DNA from: JBHPHA01 sp042569905
Lineage (GTDB): Bacteria > Patescibacteriota > Minisyncoccia > Moranbacterales > UBA9337
DNA: 64,000 bases
Assembly (NCBI GenBank): GCA_042569905.1
Contig: JBHPHA010000002.1
Coordinates: forward strand, 1-64,000
Reading direction: 5' to 3'
The position numbers and the translations under genes were made by a program. The notes below the pieces were generated by a model, which worked only from the letters and a program-made list of their open reading frames with translations, had not been told where the DNA came from and ran no database searches. This document shows, in pieces, positions 41,929 through 50,654 of this stretch; positions within the stretch are counted from its first letter, which is position 1; each line of letters opens with the position of its first letter.

Positions 41929-42948
41929 TTAGTTTTTCAAATATTTCTTAACCTCTCGATCAAAATCAGATTCATACACTCCATCTTGAATAGGTCGATA
42001 TTTCTCAAATTCACTTTCAGCAAAAGACTTTGCTATTTCCGCAGTTACTTTTCCAGGACTATTCAAGACTTCTTCATCATTAAATTTCAAAAAAACATCC
42101 AGTTTTTCAGACCAGTCATTCATCGACATTGGAATGCCTTTTTCTGCTTGATTTTCAGCATAATCCAAATACATTACCACAAACCTATTCAAATCCTTAA
42201 TTTCTTTTTGAATAAGATAATTTTTCGCAACTGAAACATCAGACTTGAGAATCTTTCCATCTGGAGCTTTTTTCCATATTGAAAGCCCCATGCTTTCTTT
42301 TTTATGATCAGCCCGACTCACGATCAACTCCGCTGCGGTTTTCCCATGAATCGCATAATGAAGCTTGTTTTGCACAGTTGCAAAAAATTCCTTAGTCGTG
42401 AATGAATCCATATCATAATCAACAGCTGTTGCGTATATGTCAGTGATTTGTTGATAAAAATTTCTCTCACTAGATCGAATATCGCGAATCTCTAAGATCA
42501 AATCATTGAAATACTGCTTACTCAAATATGCTCCATTTTTCAATCTCACATCATCCAAAACATATCCACGAATCGCAAAGTCTTTCAAAATCTCAATTGC
42601 CCATCTTCTGAAGTCCGTTGCTCTCCTAGAGTTAATTCGAAAACCAACAGAAATGATCGCTTCTAGATTATAATGCTTAGTATCATACTTCTTACCATCT
42701 TTGGCAGTTATTAGGAAATTCCTAATAACTAAATCTTTCTCAATTTCTCCTGTTTCAAAAATATTCTTCAAATGCTCGTTAATTGTCGGAATCTTCACAT
42801 CAAAAAGCTTAGCGATCAACTTTTGAGTCAGCCAAACATTTTCATCTTCAACACGAACCTCAATCCCACCTTCTCCCGATTGAGAGGTGAACATTAAAAA
42901 TTCCGCTGTGCTGTTCCTGATTTTTAACTTTTTATTTTCTCTTTTCAT
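41929..42948 (-). CDS. RhuM family protein
   Basis: A 339-residue protein of the RhuM family: RVEDENVWLTQKLIAKLFDV near residue 35 (phage-type Bro-like DNA-binding start), IINEHLKNIFETGEI-type segment, NLEAIISVGFRINSRRATDFRRWA and GYVLDD (about 95-140). The family occurs beside restriction-modification and other accessory loci; its function is unknown, and virulence in the name is historical. It ends just before a copy of the hsdR 5' end, so it probably once stood directly upstream of an hsdR gene. No SD. Confidence 0.85.
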   Translation of the reverse strand: MKRENKKLKIRNSTAEFLMFTSQSGEGGIEVRVEDENVWLTQKLIAKLFDVKIPTINEHLKNIFETGEIEKDLVIRNFLITAKDGKKYDTKHYNLEAIISVGFRINSRRATDFRRWAIEILKDFAIRGYVLDDVRLKNGAYLSKQYFNDLILEIRDIRSSERNFYQQITDIYATAVDYDMDSFTTKEFFATVQNKLHYAIHGKTAAELIVSRADHKKESMGLSIWKKAPDGKILKSDVSVAKNYLIQKEIKDLNRFVVMYLDYAENQAEKGIPMSMNDWSEKLDVFLKFNDEEVLNSPGKVTAEIAKSFAESEFEKYRPIQDGVYESDFDREVKKYLKN

Positions 42949-43012
42949 ATTTCAAAAATTTTTCTATCTTATAGGGATAGTATATCACTAAAAACATCAC
43001 TTCGCAAAAAAC

Positions 43013-43072
43013 TGTCATCTCAAGTGAAACGAAACGAGGGACGAGCGGAGTGAAGTCGAGAAATCTCACCCA
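43013..43072. repeat. interspersed repeat, type 2, copy 1
   Basis: TGTCATCTCAAGTGAAACGA... to GTCGAGAAATCTCA; an inverted relative is at 55841. The two lie on either side of the restriction-modification island. Confidence 0.6.
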
Positions 43073-43112
43073 AACAAAAAACATAAACTAAAGATTTTCA
43101 ACACGCCCCCAG

Positions 43113-43187
43113 TTGTCATCCTGGAAAGTATATTTTTCCAAACGAGGTACGAGTTTGAGAAAAATAACTTATCCGGGATCCATCCTT
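43113..43187. repeat. fold-back repeat, copy 2
   Basis: TTGTCATCCTGGAAAGTATA ... ATAACTTATCCGGGAT, matching copy 1 with substitutions and containing GAGGTACGAGTTTGAGAAA. Confidence 0.65.
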
Positions 43188-43251
43188 AATATAACCTCAA
43201 GTAACATTTATTCACCGCAACCGATCAAAAACAGATCCAGTCCAAAAATCA
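43187..43251. repeat. 66-bp direct repeat, copy 1
   Basis: TAATATAACCTCAAGTAACA through CAACCGATCAAAAACAGATC to CCAAAAATCA; repeated at 43540 with few differences. The 42949-43613 stretch contains no gene, only repeats. Confidence 0.75.
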
Positions 43252-43309
43252 ATTTCAAAAAGGTAACTGACCTTTTTTATCCACCTTATTCCAGTTTACA
43301 AGCATATAC

Positions 43310-43368
43310 TGGAATATAGGTTTTCTTATTCTAATATCTGGAATATGGGTTTTCTTATTCTGATTTTA
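43310..43368. repeat. 29-bp tandem repeat, two copies
   Basis: Unit TGGAATATAGG-TTTTCTTATTCT-AATATC repeated once with small changes. Only two units. Confidence 0.55.
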
Positions 43369-43477
43369 TTTATTTTGCTAGAATATGAAATAAAGACACT
43401 CATAGAAATCTACACTTCGATTTCTGAAATGATACTATCAATTTCTGAAGTTTTTTTATCTAGAAGTTTCATTATTT

Positions 43478-43517
43478 CCTCCTCCCTTTTTTAAAAGGGA
43501 GGACCGAGGAGAGGTTT
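43478..43517. repeat. short palindromic repeat, type 1, copy 2
   Basis: CCTCCCTTTTTTAAAAGGGAGGACCGAGGAG form, related to the copy at 41432. Confidence 0.55.
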
Positions 43518-43539
43518 CTTCTTCCCTACTCCATTGTCA

Positions 43540-43608
43540 TCCTTAACATAACCTCAAATAACATTTACTCACCGCAACCGATCAAAAACAGATCCAGTCC
43601 AAAAATCA
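43540..43608. repeat. 66-bp direct repeat, copy 2
   Basis: Second copy of the 43187 repeat, ending six bases before the stop codon of the DUF4268 gene. Confidence 0.75.
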
Positions 43609-43613
43609 CCCAA

Positions 43614-44558
43614 CTACTTCTTAAACTCCTTAAGATATCTCCCAAAAACCTTTTGCATTTTTTCAGACACTGTTTTTATCTCCTCAAAATATTCTTCATA
43701 CTTATTCTCAGTATCTATATTAAAATCAAAAGAAGTTCCAATTAAAGAACCTTTTGACTCAGGATATTCATCCCAAATAAGATCAAAATCAAATTTCCTA
43801 TCAATCTCTTCCCTACTTTCCTCCAGCTTGTAATAGGTGTCTTTATTTGTAACATATAAATCCACCTTCATCAGATTATGATGAGTGTTCATTTTTATAG
43901 CTATTCGTGCCTTCGAAGTTCCTATTCCTACTTGATAGTAAGCTGTCGCAGTTGTTCCAGGTTTACTCAATTTTAAAATCGTCTTCTTTCCATTGCAATA
44001 TTCGACAAAACGATTAAAAAAGTCTATTTGCTGCAAAGCTAATTTTGACGGCTCCCCAGATCGAGAAACCTTCTTGATTGCCTTTGCCCAATTGTTTGGC
44101 TTAGATACAATATCAAATTTTGGAGCAGGATCTGAATCCCCGATTTTCCACAACTCAATTTTAATCAAAAAGAAATTAATCTTCTCATCAGTATGCTCAT
44201 TCAGCCAATCCACGGCCTGCCTATGCTCCTCCCTACAATCCTTTGCAATCCAAACCATAACCTCCGCATCATGACCTGAAGCATAAGTTATGAGTTTTCC
44301 AAGATGATCATGATTAGTCACCTCCAATTGATTCTCGATTATGATTTTTCTTCCAGCCATTTCATCTTCCGCCAAAATATCAACACTAAAATTACCCGAA
44401 TTCGCCTCAGTTTCAATTAGTTTTATTTCTATTCCGATCTCAATACCCAAGAAACTTAAATTATCCTCCTTAGCCAACCACGTTGTGAAATCATAAGCTT
44501 CATGATTCCAAACCTCACGCAATTCAACATTTTCCAATGTTCCTAGTTTTGTAGACAT
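43614..44558 (-). CDS. DUF4268 protein with N-terminal PD-(D/E)XK-like nuclease domain
   Basis: A 314-residue protein. The first 140 residues hold the nuclease-like core: VDILAEDE, then IIENQLEVTNHDHLGKLITYASG, in which the E-N-Q replaces the classic D/E-x-K; family members are thought to be PD-(D/E)XK-like. DUF4268 follows (AALQQIDFFNRFVEYC-type region and the YQVGIGTSKARIAIKM strand). It sits nine bases after hsdR on the same strand, at the end of the restriction-modification cluster, so it is probably part of the defence island. No SD. Confidence 0.8.
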   Translation of the reverse strand: MSTKLGTLENVELREVWNHEAYDFTTWLAKEDNLSFLGIEIGIEIKLIETEANSGNFSVDILAEDEMAGRKIIIENQLEVTNHDHLGKLITYASGHDAEVMVWIAKDCREEHRQAVDWLNEHTDEKINFFLIKIELWKIGDSDPAPKFDIVSKPNNWAKAIKKVSRSGEPSKLALQQIDFFNRFVEYCNGKKTILKLSKPGTTATAYYQVGIGTSKARIAIKMNTHHNLMKVDLYVTNKDTYYKLEESREEIDRKFDFDLIWDEYPESKGSLIGTSFDFNIDTENKYEEYFEEIKTVSEKMQKVFGRYLKEFKK

Positions 44559-44567
44559 AGTTTTTTA

Positions 44568-47369
44568 TTATTTATTCTCCCATTCAAAAATATCAATAAT
44601 ATTATCAATGGCATTTTTTACACGATCAATTATACTTTGCCTTTCCAATATTCCTGATCCTCCTCGTGAATCAATAATTTTTTGACCTCGAGGCAATTTT
44701 TGAGTGTAGATATATTCACTGATCAAATCTTCAAATTTATCTAGAGGAATATTTTCTTCTTCTGCAATGTTTCTCAAAAAATCAGAACGTTCATTTTCCC
44801 AAAATTCACCAAATACTTTTTCAACATCATCAGACTCATCAATTCTAGGCAAATTTTCTTCAATAAACTTTCGGATCAAATCTTTCTTCTTACGAAGCCT
44901 TGCGTCGCGATCAAAAATATTTAGAATATCTTCAATCTTTCTCTCCTTAACTGAATTAGAAGTAACACCCTTTAATCCTGCAATAAGCTGAATGATATAA
45001 TCAAAATTAATGGAAACTGTAACCGTTAACTCTACTTCAAAATCAATTTGATCCAAAATAGACTCAGTCTGACCGCTATCCTTTCTATCATGATGAATAT
45101 CCAAATATTTACTTTGATAGTCATAGAACTCCTGCTCAGAAATTCCCAGATCAGAAAAAGAAAATTCAGCAAAAGTTTCAAGCGATGCCTTGGCACGCAA
45201 AAGATCACGAAACGTTTTCACAAATTCAGCCTTTTCCTCTTCTCCAGCCAACGCATCCACAGACTCAACAGTTGGAACTTTTTCACGTAGCTCAATCAAC
45301 TTACCCTCAAAGTCCTTTTTCTGCTCCTCATATGGTCTTTTAAAAACAATTTCTTTTGCATTTTCATCACCATAAAGAGCCAGTGACTTGTCGGTCGCAT
45401 CTTTCAAATTCCTAAAAGAAATAATATTCCCATGAGGCTTGTCAGAATTCAAAAGCCTATTTGTCCTTGAGTAAGCTTGAATCAATCCATGATAGCGCAA
45501 ATTCTTATCGACATACAGAGTGTTTAATCTAGGACTATCAAAACCAGTCAAAAACATATTCACAACCAAAACAAGATCAACTTCCTTATCTTTAATTCTT
45601 TTTTGCAGATCTTTGTAATACTCATAGAAAGTATTAGTTGAAAAATTAGTCGCATGTTCCTTATTATAATCTGAAATACAGTCCTCCAAAAAATCCCTTG
45701 AATGTTTGTTTATCACGTCACCTTCATCAACAAAAACATCACTGTCGAGTATATCAGAATTATCCTCTTCATTAGCTTGATAGGTGAAAATTGTCGCTAT
45801 CTTAAATTTCTCAGATTTCTTTTCGCTTATCAGCTTATAATATTTTTTCAAAACATCAATATTTGAAACTGCAAACAAAGCATTAAATTTTCCGTCCTTG
45901 GTTTTTCTTTTCCAATCCGCCAAAACATAATCTGAGATTTTATTCAATCGATCATCACTTTCCAAAACTTCTCTTGTGTCCACTCCCTCAACCAAAGTCT
46001 CAGCAAAGATGTCCGCATCCAGTGTGTCAGGATATTTCTGCTTATACCTCCCAACATATTCCACAGCAAAGCCAAGTACATTATTATCAGAGATTGCATG
46101 CGTGATGATATACTTATGCAAACAATCACCAAACACATCAGCAGTTGTCACTCCTCCAACATTATTCTCAGCAAAAATGGGTGTCCCTGTGAAACCAAAA
46201 AGTTGCGCTTTTTTGAAAAAGCTTTTGATCCGAGCGTGAGTTTGCCCAAACTGACTCCTGTGACACTCATCAAAAATGATCACGACTTTTTCATTCGCCA
46301 AATTTTCAATCTTTTTCAAATATGACTCTCTTCCAATAGCAATATCCAGTTTCTGAATCGTAGTCACAATTAACTTCCTTTTTCCATCTTTCAATTGTGA
46401 AACAAGATTGCGAGTGTTTTCGGTTCCGTCCACTGACCCATCAGAGAAAGAATTGAATTCCTTGGTAGTTTGAATGTCCAAATCCTTTCTGTCCACAACG
46501 AAAATAACTTTCTTGATTTCCGGCATTCTTGAGAGGACCTGACTGGCTTTGAAAGAAGTCAAAGTCTTTCCTGATCCAGTTGTGTGCCAAATGTAGCCAT
46601 TTTTTTCCGACTCATTCACTCGCTTTTCAATTTTTTGACAAGCGTAATATTGATATGGTCGGAGCACCATTGGGATTCTCAGTGACTCAGCTAAAACAAT
46701 ATACTCCGCAATCATTTCACTGACCGTACATTTTGCCAAAAATGCCTCTGCAAATTCACTCAGCTGAGTAATTTTTTTGTTGTCCTCATCAGTCCAATAG
46801 AAAGTTTGCTCAAAAGATTGCTTTGGATTATTTGAAAAATATTTTGTGTTGACCCCGTTTGAAATCACAAAAATCTGGACATATTCAAAAAGCGTTCCAG
46901 AAAAAGAATGCTTGTGGTATCTCTGAATCTGATTAAAAGCCTCTTTCATTTCCACTCCTCGCCTCTTGAGCTCAATTTGAACCAAGGGTAAGCCATTGAT
47001 GAGAAGTGTCACGTCATAGCGATTTTCATATCTCCCTGTTTGAGTAACTTGAGTCGCCACTTGATATTCATTTTTGCACCACTGATCCATGTTGAAAAAA
47101 CGAACATAGAGAGTGCTTTCGTCATCACGCTTGAGAACAAATCGATCCCTCAATGTTTTTGCTTTTTCAAATCTGTCACCCTTGTTCAAATGATTCAAAA
47201 TTCTCGAAAATTCAGTTTCAGAAAATTTTGTCTGATTGAATTTTTCAAGTTGTGACCGAAGATTCTCAACCAAAGCTCTCTCATCTTCGATTTTCACGCT
47301 CAAAAAACCCAATCTATTCAATTGTTCAATTAAAGTATTTTCAAGTTGTTGTTCTGATTGATGTTTCAT
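44568..47369 (-). CDS. hsdR: type I restriction enzyme R subunit
   Basis: Motor and nuclease subunit of a type I restriction-modification system: translocates DNA with ATP and cuts it far from the recognition site. The 933-residue protein has an N-terminal nuclease domain with QIELKRRG (about 131-138, the E-x-K part), a helicase Walker A TTGSGKT (263-269), a DEAH-type box DECH (367-370), and motif VI HGLIQAYSRTNRL. Its first 18 codons are repeated twice elsewhere in this window. It follows the helical-repeat gene by 28 bases. No SD. Confidence 0.95.
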   Translation of the reverse strand: MKHQSEQQLENTLIEQLNRLGFLSVKIEDERALVENLRSQLEKFNQTKFSETEFSRILNHLNKGDRFEKAKTLRDRFVLKRDDESTLYVRFFNMDQWCKNEYQVATQVTQTGRYENRYDVTLLINGLPLVQIELKRRGVEMKEAFNQIQRYHKHSFSGTLFEYVQIFVISNGVNTKYFSNNPKQSFEQTFYWTDEDNKKITQLSEFAEAFLAKCTVSEMIAEYIVLAESLRIPMVLRPYQYYACQKIEKRVNESEKNGYIWHTTGSGKTLTSFKASQVLSRMPEIKKVIFVVDRKDLDIQTTKEFNSFSDGSVDGTENTRNLVSQLKDGKRKLIVTTIQKLDIAIGRESYLKKIENLANEKVVIIFDECHRSQFGQTHARIKSFFKKAQLFGFTGTPIFAENNVGGVTTADVFGDCLHKYIITHAISDNNVLGFAVEYVGRYKQKYPDTLDADIFAETLVEGVDTREVLESDDRLNKISDYVLADWKRKTKDGKFNALFAVSNIDVLKKYYKLISEKKSEKFKIATIFTYQANEEDNSDILDSDVFVDEGDVINKHSRDFLEDCISDYNKEHATNFSTNTFYEYYKDLQKRIKDKEVDLVLVVNMFLTGFDSPRLNTLYVDKNLRYHGLIQAYSRTNRLLNSDKPHGNIISFRNLKDATDKSLALYGDENAKEIVFKRPYEEQKKDFEGKLIELREKVPTVESVDALAGEEEKAEFVKTFRDLLRAKASLETFAEFSFSDLGISEQEFYDYQSKYLDIHHDRKDSGQTESILDQIDFEVELTVTVSINFDYIIQLIAGLKGVTSNSVKERKIEDILNIFDRDARLRKKKDLIRKFIEENLPRIDESDDVEKVFGEFWENERSDFLRNIAEEENIPLDKFEDLISEYIYTQKLPRGQKIIDSRGGSGILERQSIIDRVKNAIDNIIDIFEWENK

Positions 47370-47397
47370 GTTATTTATCTTTTAAATTTGAACTATT

Positions 47398-48009
47398 TTA
47401 ACCCCCTTTCAATACGCTTTTAATTTTTCTCATATACTCATCACCACAACTTTCCTCCAAGCTACCCAGAATCATTTGTGCCGACTTATATGGACTACTT
47501 GGAAGAGAATCTATGTACTTATATTTTTCATACTTCTTATCCCAAGTTTCACTTATCAACTCATGAAGAATTAAGAATAGTTTGAAAATAATAGAATCTG
47601 CTGTCTCTGAAGAAAATTTATGATAAGAAGATTTTTTTTCTGGAAAACGAATGTGATATGTGAGCGGACCAATTTCGTGTTCAATCATTCGTACCGCGGC
47701 GTGTCTGATGTTTCCGTTTTTGTGCAAAAGTAAATTCAGTAACCAATGAAACATAAAATCAGGCTGATCCTCATTATCATGCAAAAAATACATCACTGAA
47801 ACAGCTACGACGAAATTTTCTTGCCTCCAATCTTCTTGAATTTTTGAATATTTTTCCGGAGCACTATTGATGATTTTTTTGATACTTTTAAATTCATTTC
47901 TTCCACTGCGAGAGCTATGCAAAAAATTCCGCACCTCGCGTGCAGCTTTGCGACTCTCCTCCCTATTTGCATTCAAAATTGTGTCAAATATCTCAATAAA
48001 TGTTTTCAT
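47398..48009 (-). CDS. unknown helical-repeat protein inserted before hsdR
   Basis: Start taken at the ATG at 48007-48009; a GTG further upstream lies in repeat-like sequence. The 203-residue protein is all-helical, with ARG/LEU-rich paired helices (ESRKAAREVRNFLHSS; DFMFHWLLNLLLHKNGNIRHAAVRMIEHE) similar to HEAT-like repeats. It lies between the HNH gene and hsdR and is bounded on both sides by copies of the hsdR 5' end, so it appears to be an insertion into hsdR. Function unknown; a defence accessory is likely from context. No SD. Confidence 0.6.
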   Translation of the reverse strand: MKTFIEIFDTILNANREESRKAAREVRNFLHSSRSGRNEFKSIKKIINSAPEKYSKIQEDWRQENFVVAVSVMYFLHDNEDQPDFMFHWLLNLLLHKNGNIRHAAVRMIEHEIGPLTYHIRFPEKKSSYHKFSSETADSIIFKLFLILHELISETWDKKYEKYKYIDSLPSSPYKSAQMILGSLEESCGDEYMRKIKSVLKGG

Positions 48010-48117
48010 GGTTTTTACTTTAAAACAGTTTTTTATCCTTATTTTTTTCCAATCTCTCAGAGAAAAAGACACCCGACTTTTTTCAACTCATCACTCCCCT
48101 TCTTGTCATCCCGAGCG

Positions 48118-48171
48118 ATTCAATTGACCAATTAACGTATTTTCAAGTTGTTGTTCTGATTGATGCTTCAT
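48118..48171 (-). repeat. hsdR 5'-end tag, copy 2
   Basis: 54 bases, 50 identical to the first 54 bases of hsdR (47316-47369), including the ATG and first 18 codons (MKHQSEQQLEN). It begins nine bases after the stop of the HNH gene and is followed by REP-like sequence ending in TCATCCCGAGCG. Confidence 0.85.
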
Positions 48172-48180
48172 AATTGATTA

Positions 48181-48756
48181 CTAAATAATATCATTAATTT
48201 TCAATAAATATTTAACACATAAAGAATATTCTTTGTCATACCATGCTTCCTTCTTTAAATCATCAAGTGCATTATTTTTTAATGTTGAATTAGATGACCT
48301 AAAGCACTCATTAATCAACTTATTAATTACATCAAGTTTTTCTTGTCTTTTTTCAACTAATTCAAGTCTATTTAAGTCAATATCTAAAATTGTTAGTTCT
48401 CCTCGCTCTGATCCTCTTTTTTGCTTCAACATAGAGCCAAGTGCAATAATGTGCCCACCCGGATCTTCTTCATAAGGATTTATATATGGGGTATTATTAT
48501 CAAATTTATCACGTTTCTTATTATTACACTTCCAACAAGCAACACCTAAATTATCCCAACTGTATTCTAATGCAGGAAAATTAATCTTTGGCTTAATATG
48601 CTCAATATCCCCAGGATAAGTATGCGAAATCATACTCTCACAATACATACATTTACCAAAACTTGCACCTACTAATACAGATTTATTCTTGGGATTTTTA
48701 TAATCCTTACTCAGAGCTCTTGTATTTGGACATCTTGGTCTATCAATCTTTATCAT
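48181..48756 (-). CDS. HNH endonuclease, Septu-like partner (PtuB-like)
   Basis: Start taken at the ATG at 48754-48756. The 191-residue protein has a zinc-finger HNH core: CMYCES, then DIEHIKPK (metal-binding His) and NLGVACWKCNNKKRDK, with the typical two CxxC pairs. It overlaps the upstream ATPase gene by about 14 bases. An AAA ATPase followed by an HNH endonuclease is the layout of the Septu anti-phage system (PtuA/PtuB). Retron-linked HNH proteins are similar, but no reverse transcriptase lies nearby. No SD. Confidence 0.82.
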   Translation of the reverse strand: MIKIDRPRCPNTRALSKDYKNPKNKSVLVGASFGKCMYCESMISHTYPGDIEHIKPKINFPALEYSWDNLGVACWKCNNKKRDKFDNNTPYINPYEEDPGGHIIALGSMLKQKRGSERGELTILDIDLNRLELVEKRQEKLDVINKLINECFRSSNSTLKNNALDDLKKEAWYDKEYSLCVKYLLKINDII

Positions 48757-49999
48757 TATCAATTTTCATTAACTTATAAACAGCTTCTGGCATAAGCCTT
48801 CCTAGTCCTATTTCATCTAACTCTCTTCTCATATTACTAAATTCACCCTTTGTCATACGTTTCGAAGAATATTTTTCCACAATACCCATCAACTTATCCT
48901 CTGCCCAAATTGGCATAGTAAAAGACACTCCTAAAACCTCAGTTAAAATCTCAGTTGCTGTTTTAGCTTGATTAATTAAATCAAGCTCCTGACTTACAAT
49001 CTTACCATTATCATTATATTTAAAAACAAAAACATTTGAGTCCTGAACAGATCCTACAACTAAAGGACTGTGTGTTGAAACTACAAAACGAGCCTCCGGA
49101 AAAGAATCCAGTAGATCTGGCAATATCCTTCTTTGCATTGTTGGATGTAAGTGATTCTCAATCTCATCAATAATAACAGTAAACTCTGTTTTTTCTACAG
49201 TAGAATACATATAAATTTGCCACGCTATATCAATAAGGGCACTCACTCCTCCCGACGCTTGCTCTAAAACAAATTCATCTTTTCCTTTATTACAGATAAA
49301 AACAATTTCTCTTTCTCTTATTTCAAAATCCTCAAAACCAAGTGTTTTAGGCAAAATCTTCCTCAGCACATTTTTAAATCCCTCGTAAAATTTAACTTGC
49401 TCACTATCTCTCGCATTAATTTCTTTTCCACTATCATCAACTAGTCTATATCCCTGATATGCCCACCCAATTAAGGTGTTCTTCATCAAAAAACTACTCG
49501 GCTGATTATTCCCCCCAAGGTATCTATCTTTTGTAGCATTGGAAACCTCCTGAAATGCAGATCTCTTATCTTTTTTACCAAAAGGAATATTATTCACTGG
49601 ATGATAACGAAAAACTGACCTATGTGATGGAATAAAAAAACATTGTACGCCCTGTTGTCCCAATATTTGCAATTGATATTGTGCGGAATTTTGATCAGGA
49701 ACTCGCAAGCTAGCTTTTTGATCATTGTCATATAAAATATATCCAATTTTACTACTATCATTCTTATTCTCTCCATTAAAAAGTCTTGTTAAAAACGAAA
49801 TAACGCCCGTCTTTTTGTCTTTTTTGGGTGTAGAACACGACTGCACCTCCCATCCAAAATGTCTTGCTAGAATATTTCCTAATATAGTAGTCTTACCACT
49901 CCCATTTGCACCCGTTAAAATAGTTAGTCTATCATGAAATTTAATCTCAACATCTTGAAATTGTTGCCATTCTTTAATTGTTAATTCCTTAAAATTCAT
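48743..49999 (-). CDS. AAA family ATPase, Septu-like (PtuA-like)
   Basis: Start taken at the ATG at 49997-49999 (MNFKELTIKEW). The 418-residue protein is an ABC/SMC-type ATPase: N-terminal strand with Walker A GANGSGKTT (about 29-37), a signature-like LEQASGGVSALIDIAW (about 250-270), Walker B TVIIDEIENHLHP (about 285) and a switch motif FVVSTHSPLVV. It is co-translated with the HNH gene. Pairing with HNH makes a Septu-type abortive or nuclease defence system likely; the N-terminal features are shared by OLD and RloA families. Confidence 0.82.
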   Translation of the reverse strand: MNFKELTIKEWQQFQDVEIKFHDRLTILTGANGSGKTTILGNILARHFGWEVQSCSTPKKDKKTGVISFLTRLFNGENKNDSSKIGYILYDNDQKASLRVPDQNSAQYQLQILGQQGVQCFFIPSHRSVFRYHPVNNIPFGKKDKRSAFQEVSNATKDRYLGGNNQPSSFLMKNTLIGWAYQGYRLVDDSGKEINARDSEQVKFYEGFKNVLRKILPKTLGFEDFEIREREIVFICNKGKDEFVLEQASGGVSALIDIAWQIYMYSTVEKTEFTVIIDEIENHLHPTMQRRILPDLLDSFPEARFVVSTHSPLVVGSVQDSNVFVFKYNDNGKIVSQELDLINQAKTATEILTEVLGVSFTMPIWAEDKLMGIVEKYSSKRMTKGEFSNMRRELDEIGLGRLMPEAVYKLMKIDNDKD

Positions 50000-50088
50000 A
50001 GCTTTACACAAACAACCATTGCATCAAGCCTCCTTTCATTGCCCTGCTTGGGTGATTTGTTATTGATTTAAATTATTTAATCGCATAA

Positions 50089-50637
50089 CTATCCTAAAAG
50101 AATACTCTTTAATATCTCAATTACCCCAGCTGTTCCAAGGCCACTGAGAAAATCTAATATCTTATTCTCCTTTTCTTTCTTATCAGAAATCTTCAAAATA
50201 TCACTCAACTCACCATATTGCGAAACCGTCAAATTATTCTCTAGTACATTTGTCAGACTAATATTCAATGTCTGATTTAGGTTAACTGTAACACCACTCG
50301 ATTCAGGTTTATCTTTTAAGGAATTAAATTCTAGAGAACCAAATTCTTCTAATTCTTCAACTATAGAGTTAAGAATTTCTTTAGCATCTTCCAGTCCCGA
50401 CCTATATACTCTTTCACGGGAGACATCAGAAGCGCCTCCTGAAAATACCATCAAGCTATACTGTATCTCGTTAAAATCTTTCAAATGAGTTGAACTGCTA
50501 CCAAAAATTCTTTCAATTACTCGAGCAGTTTTTGCTTCCCACCCCTTAAATTCTGAAGAATGTCTCTCTTTCTTTAAAAGATTATCTATTTTATTCAATT
50601 GACCTTTCAGTGCATCAATCTTTTTTTGCTCGTCCAT
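50089..50637 (-). CDS. unknown protein between hsdS and the Septu-like ATPase
   Basis: A 182-residue protein with a coiled N-terminus (DALKGQLNKIDNLLKKERH) followed by FKGWEAKTARVIERIFG-type helices, a Leu-rich helix-turn and a hydrophobic C-terminal helix (TAGVIEILKSILLG). The W-x-x-x-T-x-x-(V/L)-x-x-IFG pattern resembles helical modules in some abortive-infection and nucleotide-signalling proteins; this is a weak resemblance. It may be a third part of the Septu-like unit or a separate effector. It lies 88 bases from the ATPase start and 17 from hsdS. Confidence 0.55.
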   Translation of the reverse strand: MDEQKKIDALKGQLNKIDNLLKKERHSSEFKGWEAKTARVIERIFGSSSTHLKDFNEIQYSLMVFSGGASDVSRERVYRSGLEDAKEILNSIVEELEEFGSLEFNSLKDKPESSGVTVNLNQTLNISLTNVLENNLTVSQYGELSDILKISDKKEKENKILDFLSGLGTAGVIEILKSILLG

Positions 50638-50654
50638 ATCTTTATATTATTATT

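Noticed and set aside
43113..43319. Plus-strand open frame across the repeat stretch.
   Set aside because: It consists of the fold-back and direct repeats and has no SD or homologous motif.
48181..49999. Retron-type system containing the ATPase and HNH pair.
   Set aside because: No reverse transcriptase gene lies nearby, and no retron non-coding RNA-like structure was noticed, so Septu-like is preferred.
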